Made by a program: the position numbers and the translations under genes | The notes under the pieces: generated by a model | What the model was told of the DNA's origin: nothing | The model's input: only the letters and a program-made list of their open reading frames with translations | Databases searched by the model: none | Shown here: in pieces, positions 7,138 through 16,264 of the stretch | How positions within the stretch are numbered: position 1 is the stretch's first letter | Layout of the letters: each line of letters starts with the position of its first letter | Source: an uncultured Lachnospiraceae bacterium | GTDB lineage: Bacteria; Bacillota; Clostridia; Lachnospirales; Lachnospiraceae | Reading direction: 5' to 3' | DNA: 64,000 bases | NCBI GenBank assembly: GCA_944383765.1 | Contig: CALWQT010000005.1 | Coordinates: forward strand, 1-64,000

Positions 7138-8578
7138 CAATCAACCTTCCTTTCTCTAGTTGCTGTTCAAGTTCAACAATTCGCTGTTCTGTTTCTGCAA
7201 TAGCCGGTTCTCGCTGTTTAATTTCTGTGCCAATTCCTGCCATTGTTGATTTTCGTCTGTGAGTTTCTGTATCTGGTCTGTCTTTTCTTCCAGAAGTATC
7301 AACAGTTCTTCTGTATTCGGTAAGATTTGTAGCAGCTCTGATAATTCTTTCTCTAATTGCTGCAATCGTTCTTCCTGCTCCTGAAAGCACATCAGCTTCT
7401 CGTCCTTTTCCCGTATCTCCTGAAGCATCTCTGCCATGATATTCTGCTGTTCCTCTATCTGTGTAATCATTGCTTCCATCATGGGAATTACTTCTTTGCT
7501 TTCTTCTAATGTCATTCAACCACTCCCTCCACATCGACAATGCACCGGATACTTTACTAAAGGTTGCAATTACCTTTTGCAACAGTGCATTTTGTTTTTT
7601 AATCATCTGGTTTTCCTCGACCTTCCATGAACCTTTCTTTATCTGTCCGGTGAGATATTTTTCCTCAATCTTTCTTGCATCCGCACCCTCATGAATAGTA
7701 GGGACTTTTAATTTCCCCTGTCGTTCATAAGAGCGGTGGTCAATCTGATTGTCTATGGATAAATACCGGTTACACATCTTAGCCCATTCGCTTCGCCATA
7801 ACTCACAATTCTTTGGATTGCTCCAGCCGGTAGCATCGGTCAGAACCCGTTTCCATTGTTTTCTGTTTCTTGCCCCGACTTTCTGTACTCCGTTTTCATC
7901 AAGTGCCGGAATACGGATTCCATGACGGTCAGGATTTTTCTTATCCTGCCACCAGTCCGGGTGTGATTCATCAACCACGATATTTCCGTCAGTATCTCTG
8001 ACAAAATCCCAGTCCTTGACTTCTTTGTTGCCCCATGAATGGTTCGGATTGAATGGTCGCATGGTTACAAGTAAATGCACATGTGGGTTTCCATCGCCCT
8101 TATCGTGTATGCTCCAGTCGGCACACATTCCCTTATCTACGAAAGTTTTTTGAATATATTCGGTTGTATAATCAATCTGTTCCTGTCTGCTCCATTCTTT
8201 CGGCAGCGAAAATTCAAATGAGCGTCCAAGCTGTGCATCTGCATTTTTTTCTATCTTCAATACCTCATTCCATAGCCGCTGTTTCTGAAATGTGATTTTA
8301 AACTTTTCCAGTGCGGCATCTTTATCATCCGCTCTTTTATAACGGATAGACTGTTGAAACCTTTTTATATTTTCTTCCGGTACATGCAGCTATTCAGGAG
8401 GTGCATTTTTGCACATCATCAGACTGGTGTAGACGACTTCCTTTTTGGAAGTATAGTAACTGATCCTGCCTGTTTCCTCATTCTTCATCACATCTCCATT
8501 AAGATATGCCGATGCGGATATGACAGATTTTCCTTTACTGCGTCCGACAATCTTTACTGTAAAGTGAAATATCGCCAT
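6857..8578 (-). pseudogene. mobL: MobA/MobL relaxase interrupted by an in-frame TAG
   Basis: The gene starts at ATG 8578 after AAAGGGGGAA and reads MAIFHFTVKIVGRSKGKS, the MobL/MOBQ N-terminus. The histidine motif NPHVHLLVTMRPF comes later and a coiled-coil tail ends the frame. A TAG codon at 8392-8390 follows CKNAPPE. The same frame continues without any shift (LHVPEENIKRFQQS...) for another 510 codons to 6857. The stop cuts off the histidine motif, so the product is dead unless the stop is read through or translation restarts at a later ATG. The lost codon is plausibly a TGG Trp. The relaxase would nick the oriT between this gene and the DUF3847 gene. Confidence 0.85.
7156..7515 (-). CDS. 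coiled-coil protein nested in the relaxase gene
   Basis: This 119-residue open frame predicts an almost continuous coiled coil with Leu/Glu/Gln heptads (EERLQQLEKELSELL). GGAGGGAG lies seven bases upstream of ATG 7515, a strong ribosome binding site. The whole gene lies inside the relaxase gene on the same strand in a different frame, where the relaxase frame is also coiled-coil-like (ETEQRIVELEQQLEKG). Both frames therefore look coding. Function unknown; perhaps an accessory mobilization protein working with the DUF6040 protein just downstream. Confidence 0.55.
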   Translation of the reverse strand: MTLEESKEVIPMMEAMITQIEEQQNIMAEMLQEIREKDEKLMCFQEQEERLQQLEKELSELLQILPNTEELLILLEEKTDQIQKLTDENQQWQELAQKLNSENRLLQKQNSELLNLNSN

Positions 8579-8756
8579 GATACGATTCCCCCTTTCTGCC
8601 GTATCCGGCATTGATTTCCGACAGCATCTTCTTCTGGTTTGGCAGGAGTGAAGCTGTCGAAACGCCCTCTGCGCAAGAGTGCCCCCTGCGGCATGAGCAG
8701 GTCTGGCTGAAAGCCCCGCCGACGGAACGAGCCCGGCAAGCGTAAGCGCAGACCGG

Positions 8757-8804
8757 TTGCCACTTGTGGCAAACTTATAAGGACGACCTCTGGTTGTCCA
8801 TAAG
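8757..8804. other. candidate origin of transfer (oriT)
   Basis: Two adjacent stem-loop sequences lie in the gene-free, GC-rich stretch 8579-8858 just upstream of the relaxase. TTGCCAC-TT-GTGGCAA (8757-8772) is a perfect 7-bp hairpin. CTTATAAGGAC (8774-8784) is partly complementary to GTCCATAAG (8796-8804). Position and structure fit a MOBQ oriT. The frame that spans this region on the minus strand has no coding features I can support. Confidence 0.6.
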
Positions 8805-8858
8805 TGCGCCCTTCATTCAAAGGCAATGAAGGGAATGGAAAACCCACTCCCTCCGCCA

Positions 8859-9173
8859 TTACACTTCCTCCATGTCTGTGACTGGTTCTTTCTGCATAGC
8901 TTTTGAGAAAAACTTCCCGTTTGTTTCCTGCCTTTTTAAGAAGCCTATCAGCTTTGGTAAATCTTCCTCCTCAATCGGACATCCAAGAACTGATTCCACT
9001 GCACCGCCAATCTGACAGAGCCTGTGGGTTCTTTTTTTACTTTCCTCGGCTTTCTTTCTCTTTTCCAGTTCCTTCCGCTGTGCAATGAGCTTTTTTGTAG
9101 CTTCAATGCTTTCCTGTTCCTTTTTCTCTAATGCACGTATTCTTTCTTCATAAGTCTTTGTTGATTTCGCCAT
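8859..9173 (-). CDS. DUF3847-type mobilization accessory protein
   Basis: This 104-residue charged protein has a basic helical region (YEERIRALEKKEQESIEATK) followed by CQIGGAVESVLGCPIEEEDLPKLIGFL. It matches my recollection of DUF3847, small proteins encoded beside MobL relaxases that may help relaxosome assembly at oriT. ATG 9173 follows AAAGGATG; the longer frame to 9269 has no ribosome binding site. It lies between the excisionase gene and the oriT-like region. Confidence 0.75.
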   Translation of the reverse strand: MAKSTKTYEERIRALEKKEQESIEATKKLIAQRKELEKRKKAEESKKRTHRLCQIGGAVESVLGCPIEEEDLPKLIGFLKRQETNGKFFSKAMQKEPVTDMEEV

Positions 9174-9317
9174 ATCGTCTTCATCCTTTCTTTTTCCGAT
9201 AAACAACAGTTCCCGGTTGCATATCAGGAGAAGCACATGGTATAATCCTCTTGCGTGTAGGTATATCATGGCTTCGGTCTGATAGAACCTTTGGCGGTTT
9301 CTTAGGAAGCCGCCTTT

Positions 9318-9548
9318 TTAAGTTGCCACATTTCTTGTGACAGCTTTTACATTCCCTTTATCCCTAAGATCTCGCCCCTCGTTGGCTTCCATGAACTTTT
9401 CCAGAATGTCAGTTTTAATAAGGACTTTTCTTCCGACCTTTAATACCGGAAGTTTCCTCCATTCAACCAGCTTTCTCAAAGTGTTTCTGCCAATCCCTGT
9501 ATAGTCGGCTGCTTCTTCGATGGATAATGCAATCTTTCTTTCCGTCAT
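9318..9548 (-). CDS. xis: excisionase, Tn916 Xis-like
   Basis: This 76-residue winged-helix/MerR-like DNA-binding protein (SIEEAADYTGIGRNTLRKLVEWRKLPVLKVGRK) is of the kind that directs Tn916-type integrases towards excision. AAGGAGGTGA precedes ATG 9548. It is transcribed from a strong promoter divergent from the repressor gene, and one of two matching operators lies in its 5' untranslated region. Confidence 0.85.
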   Translation of the reverse strand: MTERKIALSIEEAADYTGIGRNTLRKLVEWRKLPVLKVGRKVLIKTDILEKFMEANEGRDLRDKGNVKAVTRNVAT

Positions 9549-9565
9549 CTCGTCACCTCCTTGTA

Positions 9566-9582
9566 AATTGCATTATGCAATT
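9566..9582. promoter_or_regulatory. operator 1 of the element's repressor
   Basis: AATTGCA-N3-TGCAATT palindrome (17 bp) between the xis promoter and the xis ribosome binding site. An identical-pattern copy lies at 9655. The XRE protein encoded alongside is the likely ligand. Confidence 0.7.
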
Positions 9583-9596
9583 TTTGTTGTGCTGTT

Positions 9597-9625
9597 AGTA
9601 TAGCGGTTTTATATTGTGTTGTCAA
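9597..9625 (-). promoter_or_regulatory. xis-mob operon promoter
   Basis: On the minus strand: -35 TTGACA (9625-9620), a 17-bp spacer and -10 TATACT (9602-9597). Operator 1 lies just downstream of the expected start of transcription. Confidence 0.8.
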
Positions 9626-9654
9626 GCGCTATGAAATTTTAAAAACAATCATCA

Positions 9655-9671
9655 AATTGCATATTGCAATT
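9655..9671. promoter_or_regulatory. operator 2 of the element's repressor
   Basis: Second AATTGCA-N3-TGCAATT palindrome. It overlaps the -35 box of the repressor gene's promoter (TTGCAA), so the repressor should control itself. Confidence 0.7.
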
Positions 9672-9692
9672 ATGTAAGGTACATGCTATAAT
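9664..9692 (+). promoter_or_regulatory. repressor gene promoter
   Basis: -35 TTGCAA (9664-9669), a 17-bp spacer and extended -10 TGC-TATAAT (9684-9692), reading into the XRE gene. Confidence 0.75.
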
Positions 9693-9722
9693 TCATACAT
9701 ACCGAAAAAGGAGGCAATCAGC

Positions 9723-10352
9723 ATGAAAGATAAAGAACTACGCAAGCTGATAGGCAGCAGGGCAAAACAGCGTCGTCTGGAATTAAATCTGACACAGCCT
9801 TATGTTGCAGAGAAGATGGGAGTTACCGCTTCCACAATCCTGCGTTATGAGAATGGTTCGATTGACAATACCAAAAAGATGGTGCTGGAAGGTCTTTCGG
9901 AAGCACTTCATGTATCTATTGAATGGCTCAGAGGTGAAACCGATGAATACGAAACCGATATTACGGATAAGAAAGAATTACAGATTCGTGATGCAATGGG
10001 CGATATTCTCAAACAGTTACCTCTCGACCTTAGTAAAAAGGAAGATGCTTTTTCCAAAGATTTACTGCTGTTGATGTTAAAGCAATATAACCTGTTTCTG
10101 GAATCATTCCAGTTCGCCTGCAAGAATTACAAGGGCAACACGAATGAAGCGGATATTGCAAAGGTAATGGGGTTTGAATCGAATGATGAATATAACGAGA
10201 TTATGTTTCTCCGGGAGATCACCCATACCGTTAATGCCTTTAATGACATGGCAGATATTGTAAGGCTCTATTCTAAGAAACCGGAAATGGCAGAACAAAG
10301 GCTTGCAAATCTTTTATCAGAAGTTTTGTATGAGGATTCTGAATCGGTATAG
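9723..10352 (+). CDS. XRE-family transcriptional repressor of the element
   Basis: This 209-residue protein has an N-terminal helix-turn-helix of the Cro/CI type (LNLTQPYVAEKMGVTASTILRYENGSI, about residues 22-50) and a helical C-terminal half of unknown fold. AGGAGG lies upstream of ATG 9723. It is divergent from the excisionase/mobilization operon. Two identical-pattern palindromes flank the divergent promoters, so it probably keeps the element quiescent and controls its own level. Confidence 0.85.
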   Translation: MKDKELRKLIGSRAKQRRLELNLTQPYVAEKMGVTASTILRYENGSIDNTKKMVLEGLSEALHVSIEWLRGETDEYETDITDKKELQIRDAMGDILKQLPLDLSKKEDAFSKDLLLLMLKQYNLFLESFQFACKNYKGNTNEADIAKVMGFESNDEYNEIMFLREITHTVNAFNDMADIVRLYSKKPEMAEQRLANLLSEVLYEDSESV

Positions 10353-10427
10353 TAAGACAACCGGAGTTGTGATACAATGAGCACAAGCGAGTCAGGCTGT
10401 TTACAGATTTGACGAGCGGCGAATTGG

Positions 10428-10447
10428 CTTATGGACTTGTCCATAAG
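10428..10447. repeat. perfect hairpin sharing an 11-bp motif with the oriT region
   Basis: CTTATGGAC-TT-GTCCATAAG is a perfect 9-bp inverted repeat with a 2-base loop between the repressor and integrase genes. Its right half extended (TTGTCCATAAG) is identical to 8794-8804 in the oriT-like region, so one protein, relaxase or integrase, may recognise both places. Confidence 0.6.
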
Positions 10448-10512
10448 ATACTTACACGCAAGAAGCATTTCATCAGTTCCGATTGTCCGATGTCGAAAGG
10501 AGACATACAATT

Positions 10513-11808
10513 ATGGCAAAAGGATCTGTAAGAAAAAAAGGAAAGAAATGGTACTATCGCTTCTATGTAGAAGATGCAAGCGGCAATCTGGTTCAGAAAG
10601 AATACGCTGGAACAGAAAGTAAAAGTGAAACGGAAAAACTGCTCCGTCAGGCAATGGATGATTACGAAAGCAAGAAATTTGTCGCAAAGACAGATAATCT
10701 TACTGTAGGAGAACTTCTTGATATGTGGGCGGAAGAAGAACTGAAAGTCGGAACACTCAGCAATGGTACAGTGGAAAATTATCTTGGTGCAATCCGTTGT
10801 ATCAAGAAACATCCGATTGCAGAACGCAAATTGAAAACCGTTACCGCCGAACATTTACAGGCATTTCTCGATCTGCTTACATTTGGTGGGGAATTTCCAG
10901 ATGGAAAAGTGAGAAAAGGATACAGCAAAGATTACATCCATTCCTTTTCGGCAGTATTACAGCAGGCTTTCCGGTTTGCAGTATTTCCAAAACAGTTGAT
11001 TACTTTTAATCCCATGCAGTATATTAAGCTGAAAAAGCAGGCAGAGGATGTGGATTTATTCTCCGATGATGAAGTAGAAGAAGGCATACAGCCTATTTCA
11101 CATGAAGATTATGAGAGACTGATAGAATACCTCAAAGTAAAGAATCCCCCTGCAATCCTGCCAATCCAGATCGCATACTATGCGGGACTTCGTATCGGTG
11201 AAGTTTGTGGATTGACATGACAGGACATCAACCTTGAAGAACAATGCCTGACCATTAAAAGAAGTATCCGCTATGATGGCACAAAACATAAAAACATCAT
11301 CGGACCGACCAAGCGAAAGAAAGTAAGGATTGTTGATTTTGGTAATACTCTGACTGAAATACTGAAAACCGCCAGAAAAGAACAGCTTAAAAGCCGGATG
11401 CAGTATGGTGAACTTTACCACCGCAATTTCTACAAAGAAGTACAGGACAAAAACAGAGTGTATTATGAATATTATCATTTGGACGGAACCGAAGAAATCC
11501 CGGCAGATTACGAGGAAATCTCCTTTGTCTGCCTGAGACCGGACGGATGTCTGGAACTGCCAAGCACACTCAGCATTGCCTGCCGATCAGTTGCAAAAAG
11601 GTTGGACGGATTTGAGAATTTCCATTTCCACCAGTTGCGACACACCTACACAAGCAACCTTCTCTCAAACGGAGCTGCTCCAAAAGATGTGCAGGAACTG
11701 TTAGGACACTCTGATGTCAGTACCACAATGAATGTCTATGCCCACTCTACAAGAAAAGCAAAGCGAAACTCCGCCAGACTTCTTGATAAAGTAGCAGGCA
11801 ACGACTAA
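10513..11808 (+). pseudogene. int: Tn916-type tyrosine integrase interrupted by an in-frame TGA
   Basis: Translation starts at ATG 10513 after AAAGGAG. The N-terminus (MAKGSVRKKGKKWYYRFYV) is the arm-binding domain and SAM-like core-binding and catalytic domains follow. The first catalytic Arg is in YYAGLRIGEVCGL. Immediately after it TGA occurs at 11218-11220 in the sequence GLT-stop-QDINLEEQ, where this family normally has Trp (TGG). The same frame then continues to 11808 with HQLRHTY, LGHS and the nucleophile in MNVYAHS, all intact. Unless the stop is read through, no active recombinase is made. The gene lies at the right end of the element, as usual. Confidence 0.88.
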
Positions 11809-11818
11809 ATAAAAACTT

Positions 11819-11862
11819 CCCTTATTTCCCTTGCTGATTCCGCATAAGGGCAAAAATAAGGG
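11819..11862. repeat. inverted repeat after the integrase gene
   Basis: CCCTTATTT (11819-11827) pairs with AAATAAGGG (11854-11862), with an inner CCCTT/AAGGG pair (11828-11832, 11846-11850). It could be a terminator for the integrase gene or integrase arm sites next to the element's end. Confidence 0.45.
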
Positions 11863-11929
11863 AAAATACATATCATTTCACTATTTAAGGGGGCTGGAAA
11901 GCCTGTAAAATAAGGAAAGTTCAAGAAAT

Positions 11930-11999
11930 CTCTCCACAAATTCAGATTTGAAAACACAAATACATTATATTCATTGGCTGAGCCAAACTGAAAGGCCAT
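11930..11999 (-). pseudogene. 5' remnant of a choice-of-anchor-A surface-protein gene
   Basis: From ATG 11999, with AGGAGGA six bases upstream, the frame reads MAFQFGSANEYNVFVFSNLNL. This is the typical start of the choice-of-anchor-A domain (pattern G.A..YNVFV..). After about 22 codons the similarity stops and the frame runs into the end of the mobile element. The gene is most simply read as cut by insertion of the element, whose right end would then lie near 11930-11940. The missing 3' part is not found at 6140, so it lies beyond the window or is lost. Confidence 0.6.
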
Positions 12000-12099
12000 G
12001 TCCACTCCTCCTATAGAACAAATACAGAGTATATCACTCTTACACTGTATGTTATGCAGGAGTATCCCTTTCTGTTACCGTTCTTCCGGCATAAAATAT

Positions 12100-12120
12100 G
12101 GGATCTCTCACTGAGGTCCC
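12100..12120 (-). terminator. terminator after the small 101-residue gene
   Basis: GGGAcCTC-AGTGA-GAGaTCCC hairpin on the minus strand followed by ATATTTTATG, 18 bp after the gene's stop. Confidence 0.45.
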
Positions 12121-12137
12121 GCATCCGTATTATGATG

Positions 12138-12443
12138 TTACAGGTTTTCTGCAGAATCTGTCCCATTTTTGTCTTCGCATAAACAGCCCTCAAAAGAGCT
12201 TAATTTGGAATGAAGGATCATTTCCAGCCTGGAAATGGCACTTACCATAGATTCCACGGATTTGTTGGTGGCCAACAGCACTTCTGGAGTTACATCTTCC
12301 ATGGCTATCACTTTCTGCAGTTTCTCGCCTTCTGCATTCAGAATATGAGATAAGGCTGTTTCCTCTAATGCAACAGACTCAATCATATCTGTAATCGACT
12401 GTGATCTTGTAGTTGAACTTGGTTTAATAACCGGCATTCCCAT
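12138..12443 (-). CDS. conserved small protein with an ALSHILNAEGEKLQ motif
   Basis: This 101-residue protein is of unknown function. It has VALEETALSHILNAEGEKLQ in the first half and a helical second half with a Cys pair (GCLC) near the end. I recall this motif in short clostridial and bacillary proteins associated with spores or surface layers, but cannot confirm it. AAAGGAGA lies upstream of ATG 12443. It precedes the truncated choice-of-anchor-A gene on the same strand, so the two may have formed a surface-structure unit. Confidence 0.6.
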   Translation of the reverse strand: MGMPVIKPSSTTRSQSITDMIESVALEETALSHILNAEGEKLQKVIAMEDVTPEVLLATNKSVESMVSAISRLEMILHSKLSSFEGCLCEDKNGTDSAENL

Positions 12444-12610
12444 AATAATACAATCTCCTTTTGATTATTAAGCTTTCGCTCATAATATACTATTCCAGAA
12501 GTAATATAATTGTGATTTAATATGGTCCCGCCACAAATGTAAACTATTTGACTGGCCAAATCTTCCATGATACTATTTTTATATCAAATCAATCCGAAAG
12601 GAGTTTTCCC

Positions 12611-13159
12611 ATGTTGATCGACCAGTGTATCAAAGAAAGAAGAAGCGTACGAAAATATACCGACAAGGAGATTCCATCTTCTGTATTAAAAGAGCTTGTG
12701 GATCTGTCCCGTTTTTCTCCGTCCTGGAAAAATACCCAGGCAGTACGCTACCATATGATAAAAAATCCAGAAATAAAAAAAGAAATTGCCGACCACTGCG
12801 TACTGAATTTTGATTTCAACGCAAAAACCATTCTCCGCTGCAATACTCTCGTCCTTGTTACCGTTGTTAAACAGGTCAGCGGCTATGAAGAAGACGGAAG
12901 CTACTCCACTTCCAAAGAAGACCGTTGGGAAATGTTTGATGCCGGTATTGCCAGCCAGACGTTCTGCCTGGCTGCTCACAGCAAAGGAATTGGCAGTGTG
13001 ATCCTGGGAATTTTCGATGAAGAAAAAATCCGGCAATATGTACCAATTCCCACCGAGGAACGGGTAACAAACCTGATTGCCCTTGGCTATCCTCTGGATA
13101 CGGGAAAAAGTGCTCCTCCCAGAAAAGAAGTGTCCCAGCTTCTTCAGATCATTGACTGA
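12611..13159 (+). CDS. nitroreductase-family protein
   Basis: This 182-residue FMN-dependent nitroreductase-like enzyme has the N-terminal FMN-binding motif ERRSVRKYTDKEI and FSPSWKNTQAVRYH. The later GIASQTFCLAAHSKGIGSV segment is typical of the fold. It would reduce nitro, quinone or enone compounds with NAD(P)H in the cytoplasm; the substrate is unknown. ATG 12611 follows AAAGGAG. It is monocistronic, ending in a terminator shared with the convergent glycosidase gene. Confidence 0.85.
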   Translation: MLIDQCIKERRSVRKYTDKEIPSSVLKELVDLSRFSPSWKNTQAVRYHMIKNPEIKKEIADHCVLNFDFNAKTILRCNTLVLVTVVKQVSGYEEDGSYSTSKEDRWEMFDAGIASQTFCLAAHSKGIGSVILGIFDEEKIRQYVPIPTEERVTNLIALGYPLDTGKSAPPRKEVSQLLQIID

Positions 13160-13177
13160 TTTTATACTTTCATAAAA

Positions 13178-13218
13178 AACAGGGCGGCTTCCGTTACTTT
13201 TCGAAAGTCCGCCCTGTT
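13178..13218. terminator. bidirectional terminator
   Basis: AACAGGGCGG (13178-13187) pairs perfectly with CCGCCCTGTT (13209-13218), with T-rich flanks both ways, between the convergent nitroreductase and GH1 genes. Confidence 0.85.
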
Positions 13219-13224
13219 TTCCAA

Positions 13225-14814
<1,590 letters not shown>

Positions 14815-16171
14815 TTAGGACAACTTTTTCTGAACAGGATTACATCCGTTTTCCAGAAGCTGGCTCACTGCCTGGAAAAACAGGCTCCTTCCCTGACGCT
14901 TTCCATTCCAGCTTACCATCAATACCCGGCGGATATCTTTTTTTCCACCTCTATGGTATGTTCCAGAATACAAAGCCGGATCAGCGGCTCTGATTCCGGC
15001 TGAAACCGGCACAAGCATAACAGACCATCCTGCAGAGGCGTAGCAGTCACTTCGCTTTCCTGCCATCCAATCTGTTCCAGAAGTTCCTGCAGCCTGCCTT
15101 CTCCCTTGATGACCTGATCCTTCTGACGGCAAGCTTCCAGAAATTGGTCGCATTCCTTCCCCTGGCTATCCTTCTCTCCATTCTGATAAAATGTCTGAAA
15201 GACTGCTCCCGATCGCTGAACAGGCGGCTTCCGGGTGATGCTCCTAACAACCGCTCCAGTTCCTTCTCCAGCTGTTCCATCCGCTTTCTGGATTCCAGTT
15301 CTTCCTGCTCTCCCGCTTTCCTTTCATCTTTCTGAGGCAGCGCCCTGGAAAAATATAAAAGTTCCGCCAGGCCGGCAGCTTCTTTTTCTCCAAATCCCAT
15401 AGGACGGCGGCTTTCCATCTGTCCAAGAATGCGAAATGCCGTTTCCCGCTCCTGAATATTTTTCTTTTCCAGTTCCTCATCGTCTTCCCCTTGAAATCCC
15501 AAACGATTTCTCAGCAGACTGACTGCCAGATAACGGCAGATTTTCTCAAAATCTTCCCCGCAGATCCGGATATCCGCCTCAGCCAGTTCTGTCCGTATTG
15601 CTGCCAATTCCTGTTCATATTGCTGCAATTCCCGTTCATCCAGTAAAATCTGCTTTAAGATTCCCGTCATGCAGAATGTGGCACACCGGAATCTCCGGTC
15701 CATTTCCTTTCCTCTGATCAGAACTCCCTTCGTTCCGGATACTTCCAGTGTAATTCCTCCCTGTCTTCCCATCCAGCGCTTCAGTGTCTTTATTTCAGAA
15801 AACACCGTAGTTTTGGAAAGATAAAATATCTCCGCCAGACGGTCCATCGTCACATAATCTCTTTGAAACAGAAGATACAATGCCAGTACTGAGGTTCTGT
15901 CTTTCATATTATAGTGAGCCTCATTTTCCTCCAAACACATCAGAATTCTCTGCAGCTGTTCCTGGGAAACGCCATTCAGCCGGTATCCTTTCTTCTGCCC
16001 GGAGCAAAGGCCGGCTTCCAGTCCCAGAGTTTCTTCAATCATACGGATTTCCTGCTGTACCGTCTTTTTGCTGATACCTAATCTCCCCGCAATCTCTTCT
16101 CCGGTGATCCAATCTCTTTCTGCCAGCAAAATCAATAAAATATCCATTTCCCGTTTGGTGAATTCTGCCAT
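14815..16171 (-). pseudogene. BglG/Mga-type PTS-linked regulator with two frameshifts
   Basis: The frame starts at ATG 16171 with two N-terminal helix-turn-helix domains (WITGEEIAGRLGISKKTVQQEI and MDRLAEIFYLSKTTVFSEI). A middle region consistent with a PRD domain follows. Near 15200 the protein leaves frame: similarity continues in the next frame (FYQNGEKDSQGKECDQFLEAC to LCILEHTIEVEKK), then shifts again at a T7 run (14938-14944) to end VLMVSWNGKRQGRSL...KKLS. Both breaks are single-base indels. An intact gene would encode about 450 residues and would activate or antiterminate the GH1 gene downstream. Sequencing error in the T7 run cannot be excluded. Confidence 0.75.
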
Positions 16172-16227
16172 TGCTCTTCCTCCTTTCCTGTACTATGGTA
16201 GCATAATTATTGTAAAAAATAAACGCA

Positions 16228-16260
16228 AACAGGACCGCAGCCTCTGACTGCGGTCCTGTT
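16228..16260 (-). terminator. terminator of the SsuABC-type operon
   Basis: AACAGGACCGCAG (16228-16240) pairs perfectly with CTGCGGTCCTGTT (16248-16260). On the minus strand a T-rich tract follows. It lies immediately after the ATPase gene. Confidence 0.85.
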
Positions 16261-16264
16261 CTGA

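Larger units (their letters stand above)
6166..11808. mobile_element. integrative mobilizable element (degenerate)
   Basis: This is a compact block of mobility genes. On the minus strand it has an excisionase, a DUF3847 protein, an oriT-like region, a MobL relaxase, a coiled-coil protein and a DUF6040 membrane protein; on the plus strand it has an XRE repressor and a tyrosine integrase. There is no conjugation (type IV secretion) machinery, so it would need a helper. Relaxase and integrase both carry an in-frame stop codon, so it is probably immobile. The right end lies just after 11808 and abuts a truncated surface-protein gene. The left end is not resolved: I found no convincing direct repeat near 6140, so it may lie beyond the window and include the zinc operon. 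Confidence 0.8.

Noticed and set aside
8554..8859. 101-codon open frame between the relaxase and the DUF3847 gene
   Set aside because: It covers the repeat-rich oriT-like region, has skewed composition and no recognisable protein features.
6101..11960. Search for att direct repeats around the mobility genes (for example ATCATTT near 6130 and 11871, or AAATCTGA/TCAGATTT)
   Set aside because: The matches are only 7-8 bases, and the second is inverted, which is not expected for attachment sites flanking one element.
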